Below, piece after piece: positions 1-8,134 of a stretch of 64,000 bases of DNA. The notes beneath the pieces were generated by a model. That model had not been told where the DNA came from. It worked only from the letters and a program-made list of their open reading frames with translations, and did no database searches. Each line of letters opens with the position of its first letter. Positions within the stretch are counted from its first letter, which is position 1. The stretch is from Rhodoplanes sp. Z2-YC6860 (GTDB taxonomy: Bacteria; Pseudomonadota; Alphaproteobacteria; Rhizobiales; Xanthobacteraceae), in the NCBI RefSeq assembly GCF_001579845.1, contig NZ_CP007440.1, forward strand, positions 6,532,029-6,596,028, read 5' to 3'. Made by a program: the position numbers and the translations under genes.

Positions 1-43
1 TGAGCAACCCAGCGATCGCAGCAGTGAGCAGAAGCTTCTTCAT
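1..43 (-). CDS. N-terminus of an exported protein (runs off the left edge)
   Basis: Reading leftward from an ATG at 43 gives a start MKKLLLTAAIAGLL, a Lys-Lys plus hydrophobic core typical of a signal peptide. An AAGGAAAAA ribosome binding site lies about 7 nt upstream. The rest of the gene is outside the window, so only export can be inferred, not function. Confidence 0.6.
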   Translation of the reverse strand, partial: MKKLLLTAAIAGLL

Positions 44-258
44 CGTGTTTTTCCTTGTTGATCGAGGCGTTGCGCCTCCCGATGAAAGAATGCGCGTCTA
101 AGTCATTGTGTTCCAAGGAATTTTCTGAACGGACATTCAACGGTCGCGTTTCAAACCAAGATCGCATTTTACGGCTAGCCGCCTGGCCTTTGCGTTTGCT
201 CTGACAAAGGATTCGTAGACATCACTCAAGGTTCGATGCTGGCCGTTGGTCGCGTGAT

Positions 259-489
259 GTGACTGAAGATGTCGCGCGATGGGTGATCTCGATGGTAAGC
301 CCGGCGGGCTTAACTCTGATCACAGCCGGTGCAGAATTTGTCTCTGTGGCGACTGAAGATGGGCATTCGTGGTGGCAAGGTCGCCTAGTCGATATGCGGG
401 TCGGACGTTACCGAAAACGCTTCGTAGGAACATCAACTGATCGCGCGTCACGCCGGCTTTACGAATCAAAAGTCGCTTTCGCTCAGTAG
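259..489 (+). CDS. Small hypothetical protein (weak)
   Basis: A 76-codon open frame from a GTG start. It contains a basic C-terminal half (GRYRKRF ... RASRRLYESK) with two Trp residues. No domain is recognised and no convincing ribosome binding site is seen. It could be a chance frame; it is listed because composition is protein-like and nothing competes on the other strand. Confidence 0.3.
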   Translation: MTEDVARWVISMVSPAGLTLITAGAEFVSVATEDGHSWWQGRLVDMRVGRYRKRFVGTSTDRASRRLYESKVAFAQ

Positions 490-736
490 TCCGCGAAGAC
501 CCTGCCAGTCTCTCTGCGGTGGGTTTTAGGTTCTGGCAAAATTAAGTTCCGCGGATTATTTGGGCGTACGAGCAAGGCCCCAGCAACCACTTGCTCGCAC
601 AGCCCCGCAAGGTGCCTTTTGCATTGAGTCGGGGCCATCCCTCAGCTTAGCCGAACGAGCAACAACAGCCGCACGTCCGTTGCGCGAAGCTCACTCAGGA
701 CTCTTGCCCGAGCCCTGCCTCGGCAAATTGCGCTGA

Positions 737-871
737 TTACTGCCGCCCCTTCTTGTCAGGTGGCAGCTTTTTTGGTGACGGCTCCGAGTTGAACAATTTC
801 AGGAGCGCGTCCGCTATCTCGCGATTCAACGTCTCCGTGTCATCGGACACAGGTTTTTCATTGTCAGACAT
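737..871 (-). CDS. Small acidic/basic hypothetical protein, 44 aa
   Basis: ATG at 871 preceded by GAGATGGG. The protein begins MSDNEKPVSDD, has an amphipathic stretch TLNREIADALLKLF, and ends in a Lys/Pro-rich tail (SPKKLPPDKKGRQ). This layout recalls short Bradyrhizobium proteins of unknown function. No domain assigned. Confidence 0.5.
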   Translation of the reverse strand: MSDNEKPVSDDTETLNREIADALLKLFNSEPSPKKLPPDKKGRQ

Positions 872-1202
872 CGCCCATCTCTAATGTCGTGTTCGAGCGG
901 CGCAATGCGCCTGCTCCACAGGGCTAATCATAAGGCTTGTGCAGTGTTCCTGACTCGGCAGGCCAAAAAGAACGAATTTGAGTTCGTAGATAGGACCTAC
1001 TTTCTAGCCATCGCACGTCTATGAAGATCAAGCGCTTCTGGAGACGATTACGAATTGCCTTCAGCACAACGGTCATCAGGCCGGGGGATTTGGTAAGAAC
1101 AATTTCCAGCTTCCCCAGAGCCTTCCGAAGACGCACCCGAGTGCAACTGCCGCCGGTACGGCAAAAAACACATCCCAAAGTAAATCCCGAACGGGCTAGC
1201 TC
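872..1202. other. No convincing gene
   Basis: Two long opposed frames cross this stretch but neither shows a ribosome binding site or recognisable protein pattern. It probably holds the promoter of the 55-aa gene that follows and possibly of the 44-aa gene to the left. Confidence 0.4.
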
Positions 1203-1370
1203 ATGCAGTACCGGACTTACAAGATCCAGGACGGTCACATCGCCGAGCCCGGCCAATACTTTGAGGCCGCCAATGACCGATCTGCGGTTGAGGTCGCACG
1301 CGATCAATCAGACGGAAAGTCGTTCGAAGTATGGGAAGGCACGCGACTCGTCAGCACTCAAAAGTCCTGA
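1203..1370 (+). CDS. Small conserved hypothetical protein, 55 aa (YxxY-DGHI type)
   Basis: ATG at 1203; the product begins MQYRTYKIQDGHIAEP, has a middle helix (NDRSAVEVARDQSDGK) and ends FEVWEGTRLVSTQKS. I recognise this pattern (a Y-x-Y-x-x-x-x-GHI start and a terminal V/LW-x-GxRLV motif) as a short protein family abundant in Bradyrhizobium and relatives, function unknown. Family membership is from memory; the reading frame and motifs are seen directly. Confidence 0.75.
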   Translation: MQYRTYKIQDGHIAEPGQYFEAANDRSAVEVARDQSDGKSFEVWEGTRLVSTQKS

Positions 1371-1421
1371 CATCCGTATCAATACGGACGACACGCGCTT
1401 TGCACCTTGTAGCATCAGTTC

Positions 1422-1613
1422 ATGACTGATGATCCGTTCGTCTGCCCGAAATGTTCAGAACGCGCCGAATATAACGGACGCATAGGATTGCCGCCGCAGG
1501 TGATCTATCGCTGTACGTCATGTGCCCATGAGAGCTGGGTCTCATACCGACCTGATGCGCCGGTCACCCAGCAACAACAACCACAGAAGCCTAAGCCGGT
1601 CGATCAAACCTGA
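1422..1613 (+). CDS. Small zinc-ribbon protein, 63 aa
   Basis: Two CxxC knuckles (CPKC at residues 8-11 and CTSC around 31-34) separated by about 20 residues form a probable zinc ribbon. A Gln/Pro/Lys tail follows. Such stand-alone ribbons may bind nucleic acid or protein, but nothing here says which. Its 3' end overlaps the 3' end of the convergent helix-turn-helix gene by 23 nt. Confidence 0.7.
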   Translation: MTDDPFVCPKCSERAEYNGRIGLPPQVIYRCTSCAHESWVSYRPDAPVTQQQQPQKPKPVDQT

Positions 1614-1791
1614 ATGGCGTTCGCGGCGTGACCTGAAGCTTGATGCCGAGGTCATGTGCCCGCTTCTTGATGCTGCTCTCTGATCTTTTCAGACGGATGG
1701 CGATGTTGCGGAGATAAATCCCTTCCGCTGCCATATCCTTCAGCTTGGCTTCGTCCTCAGGGGTCCAAGCGTAGACCTTTCTCTTGAGCAT
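1591..1791 (-). CDS. Small SANT/GcrA-like helix-turn-helix protein, 66 aa
   Basis: The N-terminal part (YAWTPEDEAKLKDMAAEG) followed by IAIRLKRSESSIKKRAHDLG is a short helix-turn-helix of the kind seen in SANT/Myb-like and GcrA N-terminal domains, suggesting DNA binding. A paralogue with the same W-T-x-x-[DE]-E start lies at 10545-10754. It overlaps the preceding zinc-knuckle gene by 35 nt on the same strand, so the two may be co-transcribed. Target unknown. Confidence 0.65.
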   Translation of the reverse strand: MLKRKVYAWTPEDEAKLKDMAAEGIYLRNIAIRLKRSESSIKKRAHDLGIKLQVTPRTPFRFDRPA

Positions 1792-1948
1792 CCTCTTTCG
1801 CTTTCTCGTTGAGGAGACCCATGGTGGCGACCTCTGCCTCGCAGACCTGACACTTGAAATGGCTGCGCTGGATGGTGGGCTGTGCCAGCTCGAGTTTCAC
1901 CAGCCACATCGGAACGTTGCAGTCCGGGCATTTTGGATGGGTAGCCAT
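1757..1948 (-). CDS. Small zinc-knuckle protein, 63 aa
   Basis: The start at 1948 is preferred over upstream in-frame starts because CGGAGGGACCCC sits just before the ATG. The protein begins MATHPKCPDCNVPMWLVKLE and has a second CxxC (CQVC), giving a four-Cys zinc site. The C-P-x-C/P-MWL-x-K-x-E-L pattern is shared with the products at 2600-2833 and, less closely, 7540-7785, so this is a local paralogue family. Function unknown. Confidence 0.7.
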   Translation of the reverse strand: MATHPKCPDCNVPMWLVKLELAQPTIQRSHFKCQVCEAEVATMGLLNEKAKEDAQEKGLRLDP

Positions 1949-2063
1949 GGGGTCCCTCCGTTTTTCCCGCAAACGACCATCGGAACGATTTGTTCCAACT
2001 TGACTCGATGACCATTTTTGTTCACGTTTTACCCCGTCTATCCACTTAGCGAACGCAGACCCC

Positions 2064-2234
2064 ATGACCTCCAAGTACCTTGAAGCGGGATCGCCCCTGT
2101 CCTGTGCCCTCTGTCGTCAGCCTTTTGCAGGAAGAGCCATCCACGCGACGGACGGACACTTCTATTGCTCATCCGGTTGTGCGGCTGAGGGACAGAAACT
2201 CGACATGTCAAAGGTCGTGGAATTGAAGCGGTGA
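2064..2234 (+). CDS. Small Cys-rich treble-clef-like protein, 56 aa
   Basis: ATG at 2064. The product has CALC near residue 14 and HFYCSSGC near residue 33, a Cys/His pattern like YHS or treble-clef zinc sites. The stop codon overlaps a GTG start of the next gene (GTGA), which supports both frames by translational coupling. Function unknown. Confidence 0.6.
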   Translation: MTSKYLEAGSPLSCALCRQPFAGRAIHATDGHFYCSSGCAAEGQKLDMSKVVELKR

Positions 2235-2437
2235 CCTACACCCGTGGAAAGATGCTGCGGGATACGATCGCGTTCGCTCTGCGCGGAATAAAGCTTCACA
2301 TGGGAAAGAGATTCGTTCCGCTGAAACTCACCGAGGAGCAGAGATACAAGATCGGTGATGAGGTCGTCCGCAAGCTCAAGGATCAGTGGAAGCTTGACGA
2401 GGACATGCCCGAGAACCTTCCCGGTCCGAGGATCTAG
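2231..2437 (+). CDS. Small basic hypothetical protein, 68 aa
   Basis: GTG start at 2231 overlaps the stop of the upstream Cys-rich gene by 4 nt. The protein is mostly helical in appearance, with LTEEQRYKIGDEVVRKLKDQW in the middle and a Pro-rich end. No domain recognised. The coupling suggests a two-gene unit with its neighbour. Confidence 0.55.
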   Translation: MTYTRGKMLRDTIAFALRGIKLHMGKRFVPLKLTEEQRYKIGDEVVRKLKDQWKLDEDMPENLPGPRI

Positions 2438-2517
2438 AGAGGAAAATAGCTTCCCTCTCCGCATGAAATGACTTCGAGAACTGGTGAAGATTTTCGTCGA
2501 GGTCTCAGGCCTGACGA

Positions 2518-2676
2518 TTAGTTTTGACCCAACTCTGGGACATGTTTCGGCGGGTATTCGATCGCCTCTTCGAGAGCGCAATCGATCAGACCTGCAAGCC
2601 TAGGCTCCTGCAGATCGTTCGCCAGCATTTGAGCCGTTTTTAAAAGGCTCACGATTTTCTGCTTCTGGTCTGCCAT
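2518..2676 (-). CDS. Small hypothetical protein, 52 aa (LLxTAxMLANDL family)
   Basis: ATG at 2676 with GAGGGTGATAG upstream. The protein begins MADQKQKIVSLLKTAQMLAND and carries a short helix IDCALEEAIE. A clear paralogue lies at 32412-32588, where the shared core (KI-x-SLL-x-TA-x-MLANDL ... AL-E-A) is conserved. It overlaps the end of the upstream zinc-knuckle gene by 77 nt in another frame, so that gene may originally have been shorter. Function unknown. Confidence 0.65.
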   Translation of the reverse strand: MADQKQKIVSLLKTAQMLANDLQEPRLAGLIDCALEEAIEYPPKHVPELGQN

Positions 2677-2833
2677 CTATCACCCTCAGAACGCCGAACG
2701 CCCTTGTCGGCACGGTACGCTTCGTCTCAGCGTCGCAGACCATGCACTGGAATGTCTGGAGGTCGGCGCAGTCACCCAACTCAGCTTTCATGAGCCACAT
2801 GGGGACGCCGCAGCAGTGTGGACGATCTGACAT
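2600..2833 (-). CDS. Small zinc-knuckle protein, 77 aa
   Basis: Starts MSDRPHCCGVPMWLMKAELG after an AGGGGTGAAGC ribosome binding site and has a second CxxC (CMVC). It is a paralogue of the product at 1757-1948. The last 25 residues run over the start of the 52-aa gene in another frame and look unconserved, so the C-terminus may be an extension after loss of an earlier stop. Confidence 0.65.
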   Translation of the reverse strand: MSDRPHCCGVPMWLMKAELGDCADLQTFQCMVCDAETKRTVPTRAFGVLRVIDGRPEAENREPFKNGSNAGERSAGA

Positions 2834-2839
2834 GCTTCA

Positions 2840-3002
2840 CCCCTATACCTGCCGGGTTTCGGGTTAGTGAACTTCATCTCGTCTGCGGAAATCGAAGCGA
2901 TGATACGACGCTGATTGGCGCTCCGCCGAGATTCGGAAAAGTGCTTCCCTCGACGTTCGCTTGGACGGTCTTTGTCCCTTCATCCACGGTGTAAGTACCG
3001 GT
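2840..3002 (-). pseudogene. Remnant of a lipocalin-like domain protein
   Basis: Read leftward, one frame gives GTYTVDEGTKTVQANVEGST followed by FPNLGG; after a shift another frame gives RIIASISADEMKFTNPKPG. Together these match the C-terminal strands of the lipocalin-like (Lipocalin_5) domain, which typically reads GTYTVDE ... STFPNW ... ITSxSGDELKxTNP. The frame change and missing N-terminus mean it is decayed. Identification is from memory of the family. Confidence 0.55.
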
Positions 3003-3145
3003 GGGGCTATGAGCTGCCATCAGTGCTGGCCGGTCACCACCGGCGGCGGCTTATCAGGTGCGAAATAGCCGACCTCCCACATAGCGCTAACGGCGCCTGC
3101 CGGCTGAGTGACGCTTTGCGAGGAGGATGTGACCGATAACGCCAT

Positions 3146-3229
3146 CCCCGAGAAGCGAAGCGGCAAATGGACGCCACGGTTGCCATGGTCGCGCGCAACA
3201 TGGGCGCCTATGGGCGCGACTGTGGGTGA
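3146..3229 (+). pseudogene. C-terminal fragment of the duplicated exported protein family
   Basis: The + strand encodes PREAKRQMDATVAMVARNMG and then AYGRDCG and a stop. This is nearly identical to the C-terminus of the 143-aa proteins at 21762-22193 and 29884-30315. Nothing upstream matches the rest of that protein. It abuts the lipocalin remnant on the opposite strand, so this is a junction of two gene fragments. Confidence 0.75.
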
Positions 3230-3647
3230 CGGGCCCATTGCTTGTTCGCGCTCGATGCTCCTGCCGCAATTGTAGGCCCCATCTCGCTCCGCCCCACCAG
3301 CAGACGGATGAATTCCGCCGCGCGCATGGTGTTCTTCAGCACCTGCGCCCTCGTGTTCAGGGGCTTCATTGCCGCCGTTGCGTTTTGCGATGTGCCGGGC
3401 TCTCCTGTCGGCACTTCTCCCAACCAATAAGCGGCGTCGGGGCAACCCCCAACCGGCGAGGTCAAACCCGTCGACGAAGGGCCCCGCGAAACGACCGGCC
3501 GGGGCGCGCCCATCGGAGCGCAACCGCCCCGGCAGTAATCCCAGCAATGGGTGGTTCTGCACGCGTTGCAAGGCTATGCGAAATACTCTCGTCTTATGTG
3601 AAAAGACGCATTCTTGCATTCTGTGATGGTTTCACCATCTGAAACGG
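3230..3647. other. No convincing gene
   Basis: Open frames exist on both strands; the best (minus strand, up to 3513) contains TRAQVLKNTMRAAEFIRLLV but has no recognisable domain or ribosome binding site. I regard the stretch as intergenic or decayed. Confidence 0.4.
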
Positions 3648-4034
3648 ATGCGGGTGCAGCCGTATTCACCTAGGTTCAGTTACCCTATAAGCTCGCATGC
3701 CGTGCGTTTGGCGCGGCTCGATATGATCGCCAACTTGCTGGACACTGCGCTCGTTATTCCCGGCACAGGCATTCGCTTTGGGATCGACGCTATCGTCGGC
3801 ATTGTGCCTGGCATCGGCGACGCCCTCACCACCGCGGTTTCTCTTTATATCGTCTACGAAGCTCACCAACTCGGCGCGCCATGGCATGTCGTCTCCCGAA
3901 TGCTCATAAACGTTGCAATCGATAGCGCCGTCGGCGCGGTCCCACTTCTAGGCGACGCCTTCGACGTGATGTGGCGTGCCAATTGCCGCAACGTCAAATT
4001 GTTGCGCGATCACTTCGAAGGAAGAGCTCTATGA
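3648..4034 (+). CDS. DUF4112 family membrane protein, 128 aa
   Basis: The protein contains the DUF4112 signature: IPGTGIRFGIDAIVGIVPGIGD followed by a hydrophobic stretch (LTTAVSLYIVYEAHQLGAP) and a C-terminal copy VPLLGDAFDVMWRANCRN. These Gly/Pro-rich hydrophobic segments suggest membrane association. The start at 3648 is uncertain; an internal start near 3723 would remove about 25 residues. The stop overlaps the next gene's ATG (ATGA), indicating an operon with the PHA-system gene. The family function is unknown. Confidence 0.85.
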   Translation: MRVQPYSPRFSYPISSHAVRLARLDMIANLLDTALVIPGTGIRFGIDAIVGIVPGIGDALTTAVSLYIVYEAHQLGAPWHVVSRMLINVAIDSAVGAVPLLGDAFDVMWRANCRNVKLLRDHFEGRAL

Positions 4035-4342
4035 CCAAGCCGCTCGTGGTTTGCATTCCTCATCGTCTTGGAAAGGATAAAGCCATCGACCGCCTTAAAG
4101 GAGGCCTCGATCGCGCGGCGCGGGACTTCAAGCAAGTCATCACGATCGAACAACAGGTGTGGACTGGCGACTCCCTCTCGTTCCACATCCGCGCCGTCGG
4201 CCAGTTCGCCTCCGGCAACCTCCAAGTCTTTGAGAACTTCGTGCGCCTTGAAGTCACACTGCCATGGTTGCTGGCGAAGCTGGCTGAGCGCCTTGCCCCG
4301 GCGCTTGAGCAGCAAGGTAAGTTATTGCTGGAACACAAGTGA
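4031..4342 (+). CDS. Polyhydroxyalkanoic acid system (PHA_gran_rgn) family protein
   Basis: A 103-aa protein with the family's features: start KPLVVCIPHRLGKDKAIDRL, then WTGDSLSFHIRAVGQFASG, and VRLEVTLPWLLAKLAERL near the end. Members lie near PHA synthesis genes and are proposed to act at PHA granules; the biochemical role is not settled. The ATG overlaps the DUF4112 stop by 4 nt, so translation is probably coupled. No PHA synthase is in this window. Confidence 0.85.
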   Translation: MTKPLVVCIPHRLGKDKAIDRLKGGLDRAARDFKQVITIEQQVWTGDSLSFHIRAVGQFASGNLQVFENFVRLEVTLPWLLAKLAERLAPALEQQGKLLLEHK

Positions 4343-4506
4343 AGCTGCGGGCACTTCGGGCAATTTATTAACCCAAGGCACCTGACAAGCGCGCGCGGGT
4401 TAGAGCGTAGCCAAGCGAAGGGTGAGTATTCATCGGCTGAGGCGCTTTCCGTCCTTCACGACGGGCACAGACAGTCAGCGCGATAGCCGCTGAGACGGAA
4501 CCACTA

Positions 4507-4731
4507 TTATTTGAGCCGAAGGGCGTTGGTCGCGATTGCTTGTCGGTAGTGCTCAATTACTTGGTCGCACGTTCCACCGCGTGCGAGAATTGCAAACACA
4601 TCAAACCCTACCGAGACTTTCTCGGTCATCATCAGCCGGGTCTCCGCCTGGTCGATCCCGATTTTGGGTACACGGCGGGCGATCACCTCACCAGCTTCAA
4701 GCGCCAACATTGCTAATGGAAACCAGAACAT
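4507..4731 (-). CDS. Small hypothetical protein, 74 aa
   Basis: Begins MFWFPLAMLALEAGEVIARR and continues with an amphipathic helical middle (AETRLMMTEKVSVGFDVFAI) and a YRQAIATNALRLK end. I have seen similar short helical proteins in Bradyrhizobium, sometimes loosely phasin-like, but would not assign a function. No strong ribosome binding site. It converges on the PHA-system gene. Confidence 0.6.
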   Translation of the reverse strand: MFWFPLAMLALEAGEVIARRVPKIGIDQAETRLMMTEKVSVGFDVFAILARGGTCDQVIEHYRQAIATNALRLK

Positions 4732-4945
4732 GCATGCGCTACCGGGCCCGTTCTGATTTTGTTGCAGCTGAAGATATCAGTCGAAAATTTCGAAGGAAGG
4801 ACGGCTTTGATGATGCAGGCTTGGTGTCGTTCATTGAACTGGGCCGAACCGACCTGTCGAACTGTTGCATTCGAAGGAACCACCCGTCTTGAGCCGGCAA
4901 GATCGAAGCCCGGGCCGAAACAGCAACCTTAGGAAAATTTCGAAA

Positions 4946-5380
4946 TCAAGGGGACGCGCTAGTTGCACGCCAGACCGCGTTGCCAACGTCATCCGCAACG
5001 AGCAACGCGCCTGCGCTGTCAATCGCAACGCCCACAGGACGACCGCGAGCTTTGCCATCCGAGTTTAGAAAACCTGTCACCACGTCTTCAGCCTTCCCGG
5101 TTGGTAGGCCGTCCTTGAATGGCACGAACACGACCTTGTACCCATTGAACTGATTTCGGTCCCAACTGCCATGCTCTCCGACAAATGCGCCGCCCTTGTA
5201 TTTCTGCGGAAGAGCGTCAGACGTGTTGAACGCCATTCCCAAAGGAGCAACGTGCGAACTCAATGCGTAGTCTGGCAAGATTGCTTTCTCGACTAGATCC
5301 GGACGTTACGGATACACCCGCGGATCGATGTGTTTGCCGTAGTAACTGTAAGGCCACCCATAGAAGCCGGGCCCGAGGAA
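4946..5380 (-). pseudogene. Decayed PQQ-dependent sugar (sorbosone) dehydrogenase, C-terminal part
   Basis: Read leftward the frame gives GFYGWPYSYYGKHIDPRVYP, then an in-frame TAA, then DYALSSHVAPLGMAF, GGAFVGEHGSWDRN and a terminal GRPVGVAIDSAGALLVADD. It aligns along its whole length with the C-terminal third of the intact gene at 46032-47315. The N-terminal two thirds are absent and the stop interrupts what remains, so it is a pseudogene. The porin 225 nt away may once have served the same sugar-oxidation role. Confidence 0.85.
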
Positions 5381-5604
5381 TCGAGCGATTTGAGTCCGCA
5401 GAGGTTGAGGTGCAGCTTCGACCCCGGCTGCTTTACAGGATTTTTTCTTCATTGATGAGTCCTATTACGGAAGGTGCGGCCCGCGAAGCCCCGCTCTGCA
5501 GATGGTCCGATGGACATCTGTCATTTGACACGTGATGCGCGGTGACGATTGAACGCGCCGCTCGACCGTGCCAGCATCGAACGAGTACTTAAGACGATCC
5601 GCGC

Positions 5605-7179
5605 ATGCGTGTTTTCCTCATTGTAGTCCCTGTATGTTCAATGCTCGCGCTGCCTTTAGTGGGCAGCCAAGCTAAAGAAGAATCAGCATCATCAAGCACG
5701 ACTACACCGTCTGCATCCCCTTCCCCACCCGAAACGACCCCCGCCCCGGCGGAGAACAAAAAACCAAAGGAAGTTCCTGCCGCCGAGCGGAAGCCGATCA
5801 CCGAGAAGCCGCCGTCGGAGAAACCGGATCCGCATACGGGGAAGCCGAAATCCGCCGCGAAAAAGGACAAGGAACAAGAGCACGAGCCGCTTGATCCTGA
5901 CACAGGGTCTAGCACTCTGACCCATGATACCCTTGGCGTGTTGCCCAATCCTTGGACCGACAAGGGCGTCAAGTTCGCGCTCAGCTATGTCACCGACACG
6001 TTGGGAAACGTGTCGGGCGGCATCCGCCGCCAGCTTACATATACGGGACGGCTGAACGGTGCGATTGACGTTGATCTAGCGCGCATCGCTGGGTGGCAAG
6101 GCCTGAGCTTTCACGCCAACGTGTTTCAGATCAACGGCCGGGGGCTGTCGCGCACCGATATCGACAATCTGATGCCGGTCAGCAGCATAGAGGCCTTGGC
6201 AACGACCCGGCTCTATGAGGCATGGTTCGAGCAACGCTGGGCAAATGACAAGTATTCGGTTCGTGCAGGACAGCTTGCCGCAGATGCCGAGTTTTTCACG
6301 ACGCGCTACAGCGACGCCTTCATCAATGCCAGCTACGGCTGGCCGGCGATCCTCGCCGTAAATCTTCCCGGTGGCGCGCCTTCACCGCCGCTATCCTCGG
6401 TTGGCGCGCGCTTCAAAGCGGCGATCACTGATCAAATCACCATCCTGTCAGCGGTGTTCAACGGCGATCCTGCCGGACCAGGTCCCGATGATCCGCAATC
6501 GCGCGATCGTTATGGCTTGAACTTCCGCATCAACGATCCGCCGCTATTGTTGCAGGAATTCCAATTCGCCTGGAATCAGGACAAGGACGCGAAGGGCTTA
6601 CCCGGCACTTTCAAGCTCGGCGGTTGGTATCATGCCGGTTTGTTCAACGACCAGCGTTTCGCAGCCAATGGCCTGTCGCAAGCTGCCCCCGGAGCGGCGG
6701 CTGACCCCGCGCAGCTTCGTTCCGACTACGGCATCTATGGTACCATCGAGCAGCTGGTGAAGCGGTTTTCGGGCGACGATGACGCACGCGGTATTGGGAC
6801 GTTTCTGCGGCTCTCTACGACGCCGGCCGATCGCAACCTGGTGAGTTTTTACACCGACGCCGGAATCAGCATCATTGGCCTCGATGAAAAGCGTCCTCAC
6901 GACAAAATCGCGCTTGGGTTTGCTTATGCGCGCGTCTCAAACCACGCGCGGGATCTTGACCGGGACTATGAGGCAATGGGGGAATTGAATCGCCCTGTCC
7001 GTGATTACGAAGGACTTCTCTATGCGAGCTATCTCGCCGAAATAAAGACCGGCTGGACGATGCTGCCAAACTTCCAATACATCATTCATCCAGGCGGCGG
7101 TTATGTGTTCGACAATGGCGTGCCCAAGCGTATCGGTAATACGGCTGTTATCGGGGTCCGAAGCGTCTTGAAATTCTGA
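5605..7179 (+). CDS. OprB-family carbohydrate porin
   Basis: A 524-aa outer-membrane protein. It starts with a signal peptide (MRVFLIVVPVCSMLALPLVG), then has a long Pro/Lys/Glu/Ser-rich spacer (about residues 25-105) and a beta-barrel region of alternating polar/hydrophobic residues with OprB hallmarks (YTGRLNGAIDVDLARIAGWQ, RLYEAWFEQRW, GGWYHAG). It ends in Phe (SVLKF), as expected for a barrel inserted by the BAM complex. OprB-type porins let sugars and small solutes across the outer membrane. The charged spacer is longer than usual. The neighbour is a dead sugar dehydrogenase. Confidence 0.85.
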   Translation: MRVFLIVVPVCSMLALPLVGSQAKEESASSSTTTPSASPSPPETTPAPAENKKPKEVPAAERKPITEKPPSEKPDPHTGKPKSAAKKDKEQEHEPLDPDTGSSTLTHDTLGVLPNPWTDKGVKFALSYVTDTLGNVSGGIRRQLTYTGRLNGAIDVDLARIAGWQGLSFHANVFQINGRGLSRTDIDNLMPVSSIEALATTRLYEAWFEQRWANDKYSVRAGQLAADAEFFTTRYSDAFINASYGWPAILAVNLPGGAPSPPLSSVGARFKAAITDQITILSAVFNGDPAGPGPDDPQSRDRYGLNFRINDPPLLLQEFQFAWNQDKDAKGLPGTFKLGGWYHAGLFNDQRFAANGLSQAAPGAAADPAQLRSDYGIYGTIEQLVKRFSGDDDARGIGTFLRLSTTPADRNLVSFYTDAGISIIGLDEKRPHDKIALGFAYARVSNHARDLDRDYEAMGELNRPVRDYEGLLYASYLAEIKTGWTMLPNFQYIIHPGGGYVFDNGVPKRIGNTAVIGVRSVLKF

Positions 7180-7539
7180 TCCCGGGCGAAAGCCAACGGT
7201 TGTGAGCGGCTGGTCGAAGTCAGTTGACCCGGCTTCGTGCAACCCACCTCTAACCAACGGCGCATTGCGTGACCTCGATCACTCTCAATCGCTTGAGGAG
7301 GCTTACCCCACAATTGTTGCTGCCCTTGCAGCGGCTCTGTTTTTTATCGTTTCGATGGAGGTACGCGAGGCTCTCCCGGCTATTTCACCGGGTTTGGAAA
7401 CTGTGTCGATAGATTTCCCCGTAGTTCCCTCCGGGCCGTGAGGGGGCATTTGCGAGCGGCCCGATGCTTGCACTCGCACGGCAGAGCCGCGATCTTCAGG
7501 AGCAACTCGATCCCAGAAGCGGCGTCAGTGACAGTAGCG
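7180..7539. other. No convincing gene
   Basis: A plus-strand open frame ending at 7441 includes a hydrophobic patch (TIVAALAAALFFIVSMEV) with GAGG upstream, but no family is recognised and the C-terminus is not protein-like. I treat the stretch as intergenic. Confidence 0.35.
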
Positions 7540-7785
7540 CTACTTGAATTTGACTTCGTGCTGCTGGACTTCTTCACATCTCGGACATTCGAAAGTCCGA
7601 AGATCCCAGTCGGAATCGTCAGTCGGCTCAATGGCCGATAGCCACATCATAGTGCCGCACCAGCAGCAAGTGGGATGCCCGATGACGTTGGTTGCCACTA
7701 GCGTATGTTTGAAATCGCGCATGCCGACCCTCCCCAGAGCCTTGCGTAAGCGATTGTCTGTGACGTCTTGATCCTGCTCCGTCAA
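7540..7785 (-). CDS. Small zinc-knuckle protein, up to 81 aa
   Basis: Two CxxC pairs (CCWCGTMMWL and FECPRCEE) give a probable zinc site. The spacing and the MWL following the first knuckle match the small proteins at 1757-1948 and 2600-2833. The start is uncertain: an internal Met (MRDFKHTL) would give about 60 residues, closer to the paralogues. Function unknown. Confidence 0.6.
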   Translation of the reverse strand: MTEQDQDVTDNRLRKALGRVGMRDFKHTLVATNVIGHPTCCWCGTMMWLSAIEPTDDSDWDLRTFECPRCEEVQQHEVKFK

Positions 7786-8044
7786 ATGTGAACGGGCAAT
7801 GGCTGTTTCATTAAATCACTGCGACATGGCGCCGTCTAAGTGTCGCATACCACGCTTATCCATTTGGTTGCTGCCAGCTACAAAGAGGTACTTGAAGCTT
7901 GCTCTGGCTTGCGCTGCTTTTTTTTTCCGATCGGTCCTTTAGCGTCTGGCATTCCAATAGAACGCGCTCAGTCGCCCTGGTCTTTGCTGGTGTGATCGGA
8001 CTGTGCTCCTGAAGAAGACGATAGGGATGCCGCGTTTTCGTGGT

Positions 8045-8134
8045 TCAGCTTCCAAATCTGCTTGTGAGCATTAAAAGCATTGCCGCGCTGACGCAGAAAC
8101 CAGCGAGAAAGAACAGCAGTCGGGTATCGGACAT
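8045..8134 (-). CDS. Tiny single-pass membrane peptide, 29 aa
   Basis: Reads MSDTRLLFFLAGFCVSAAML followed by LMLTSRFGS: almost one transmembrane segment with a short basic end. The ribosome binding site is weak (GAGAGC). Such peptides are real in rhizobia but easy to find by chance, so confidence is modest. Function unknown. Confidence 0.4.
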   Translation of the reverse strand: MSDTRLLFFLAGFCVSAAMLLMLTSRFGS

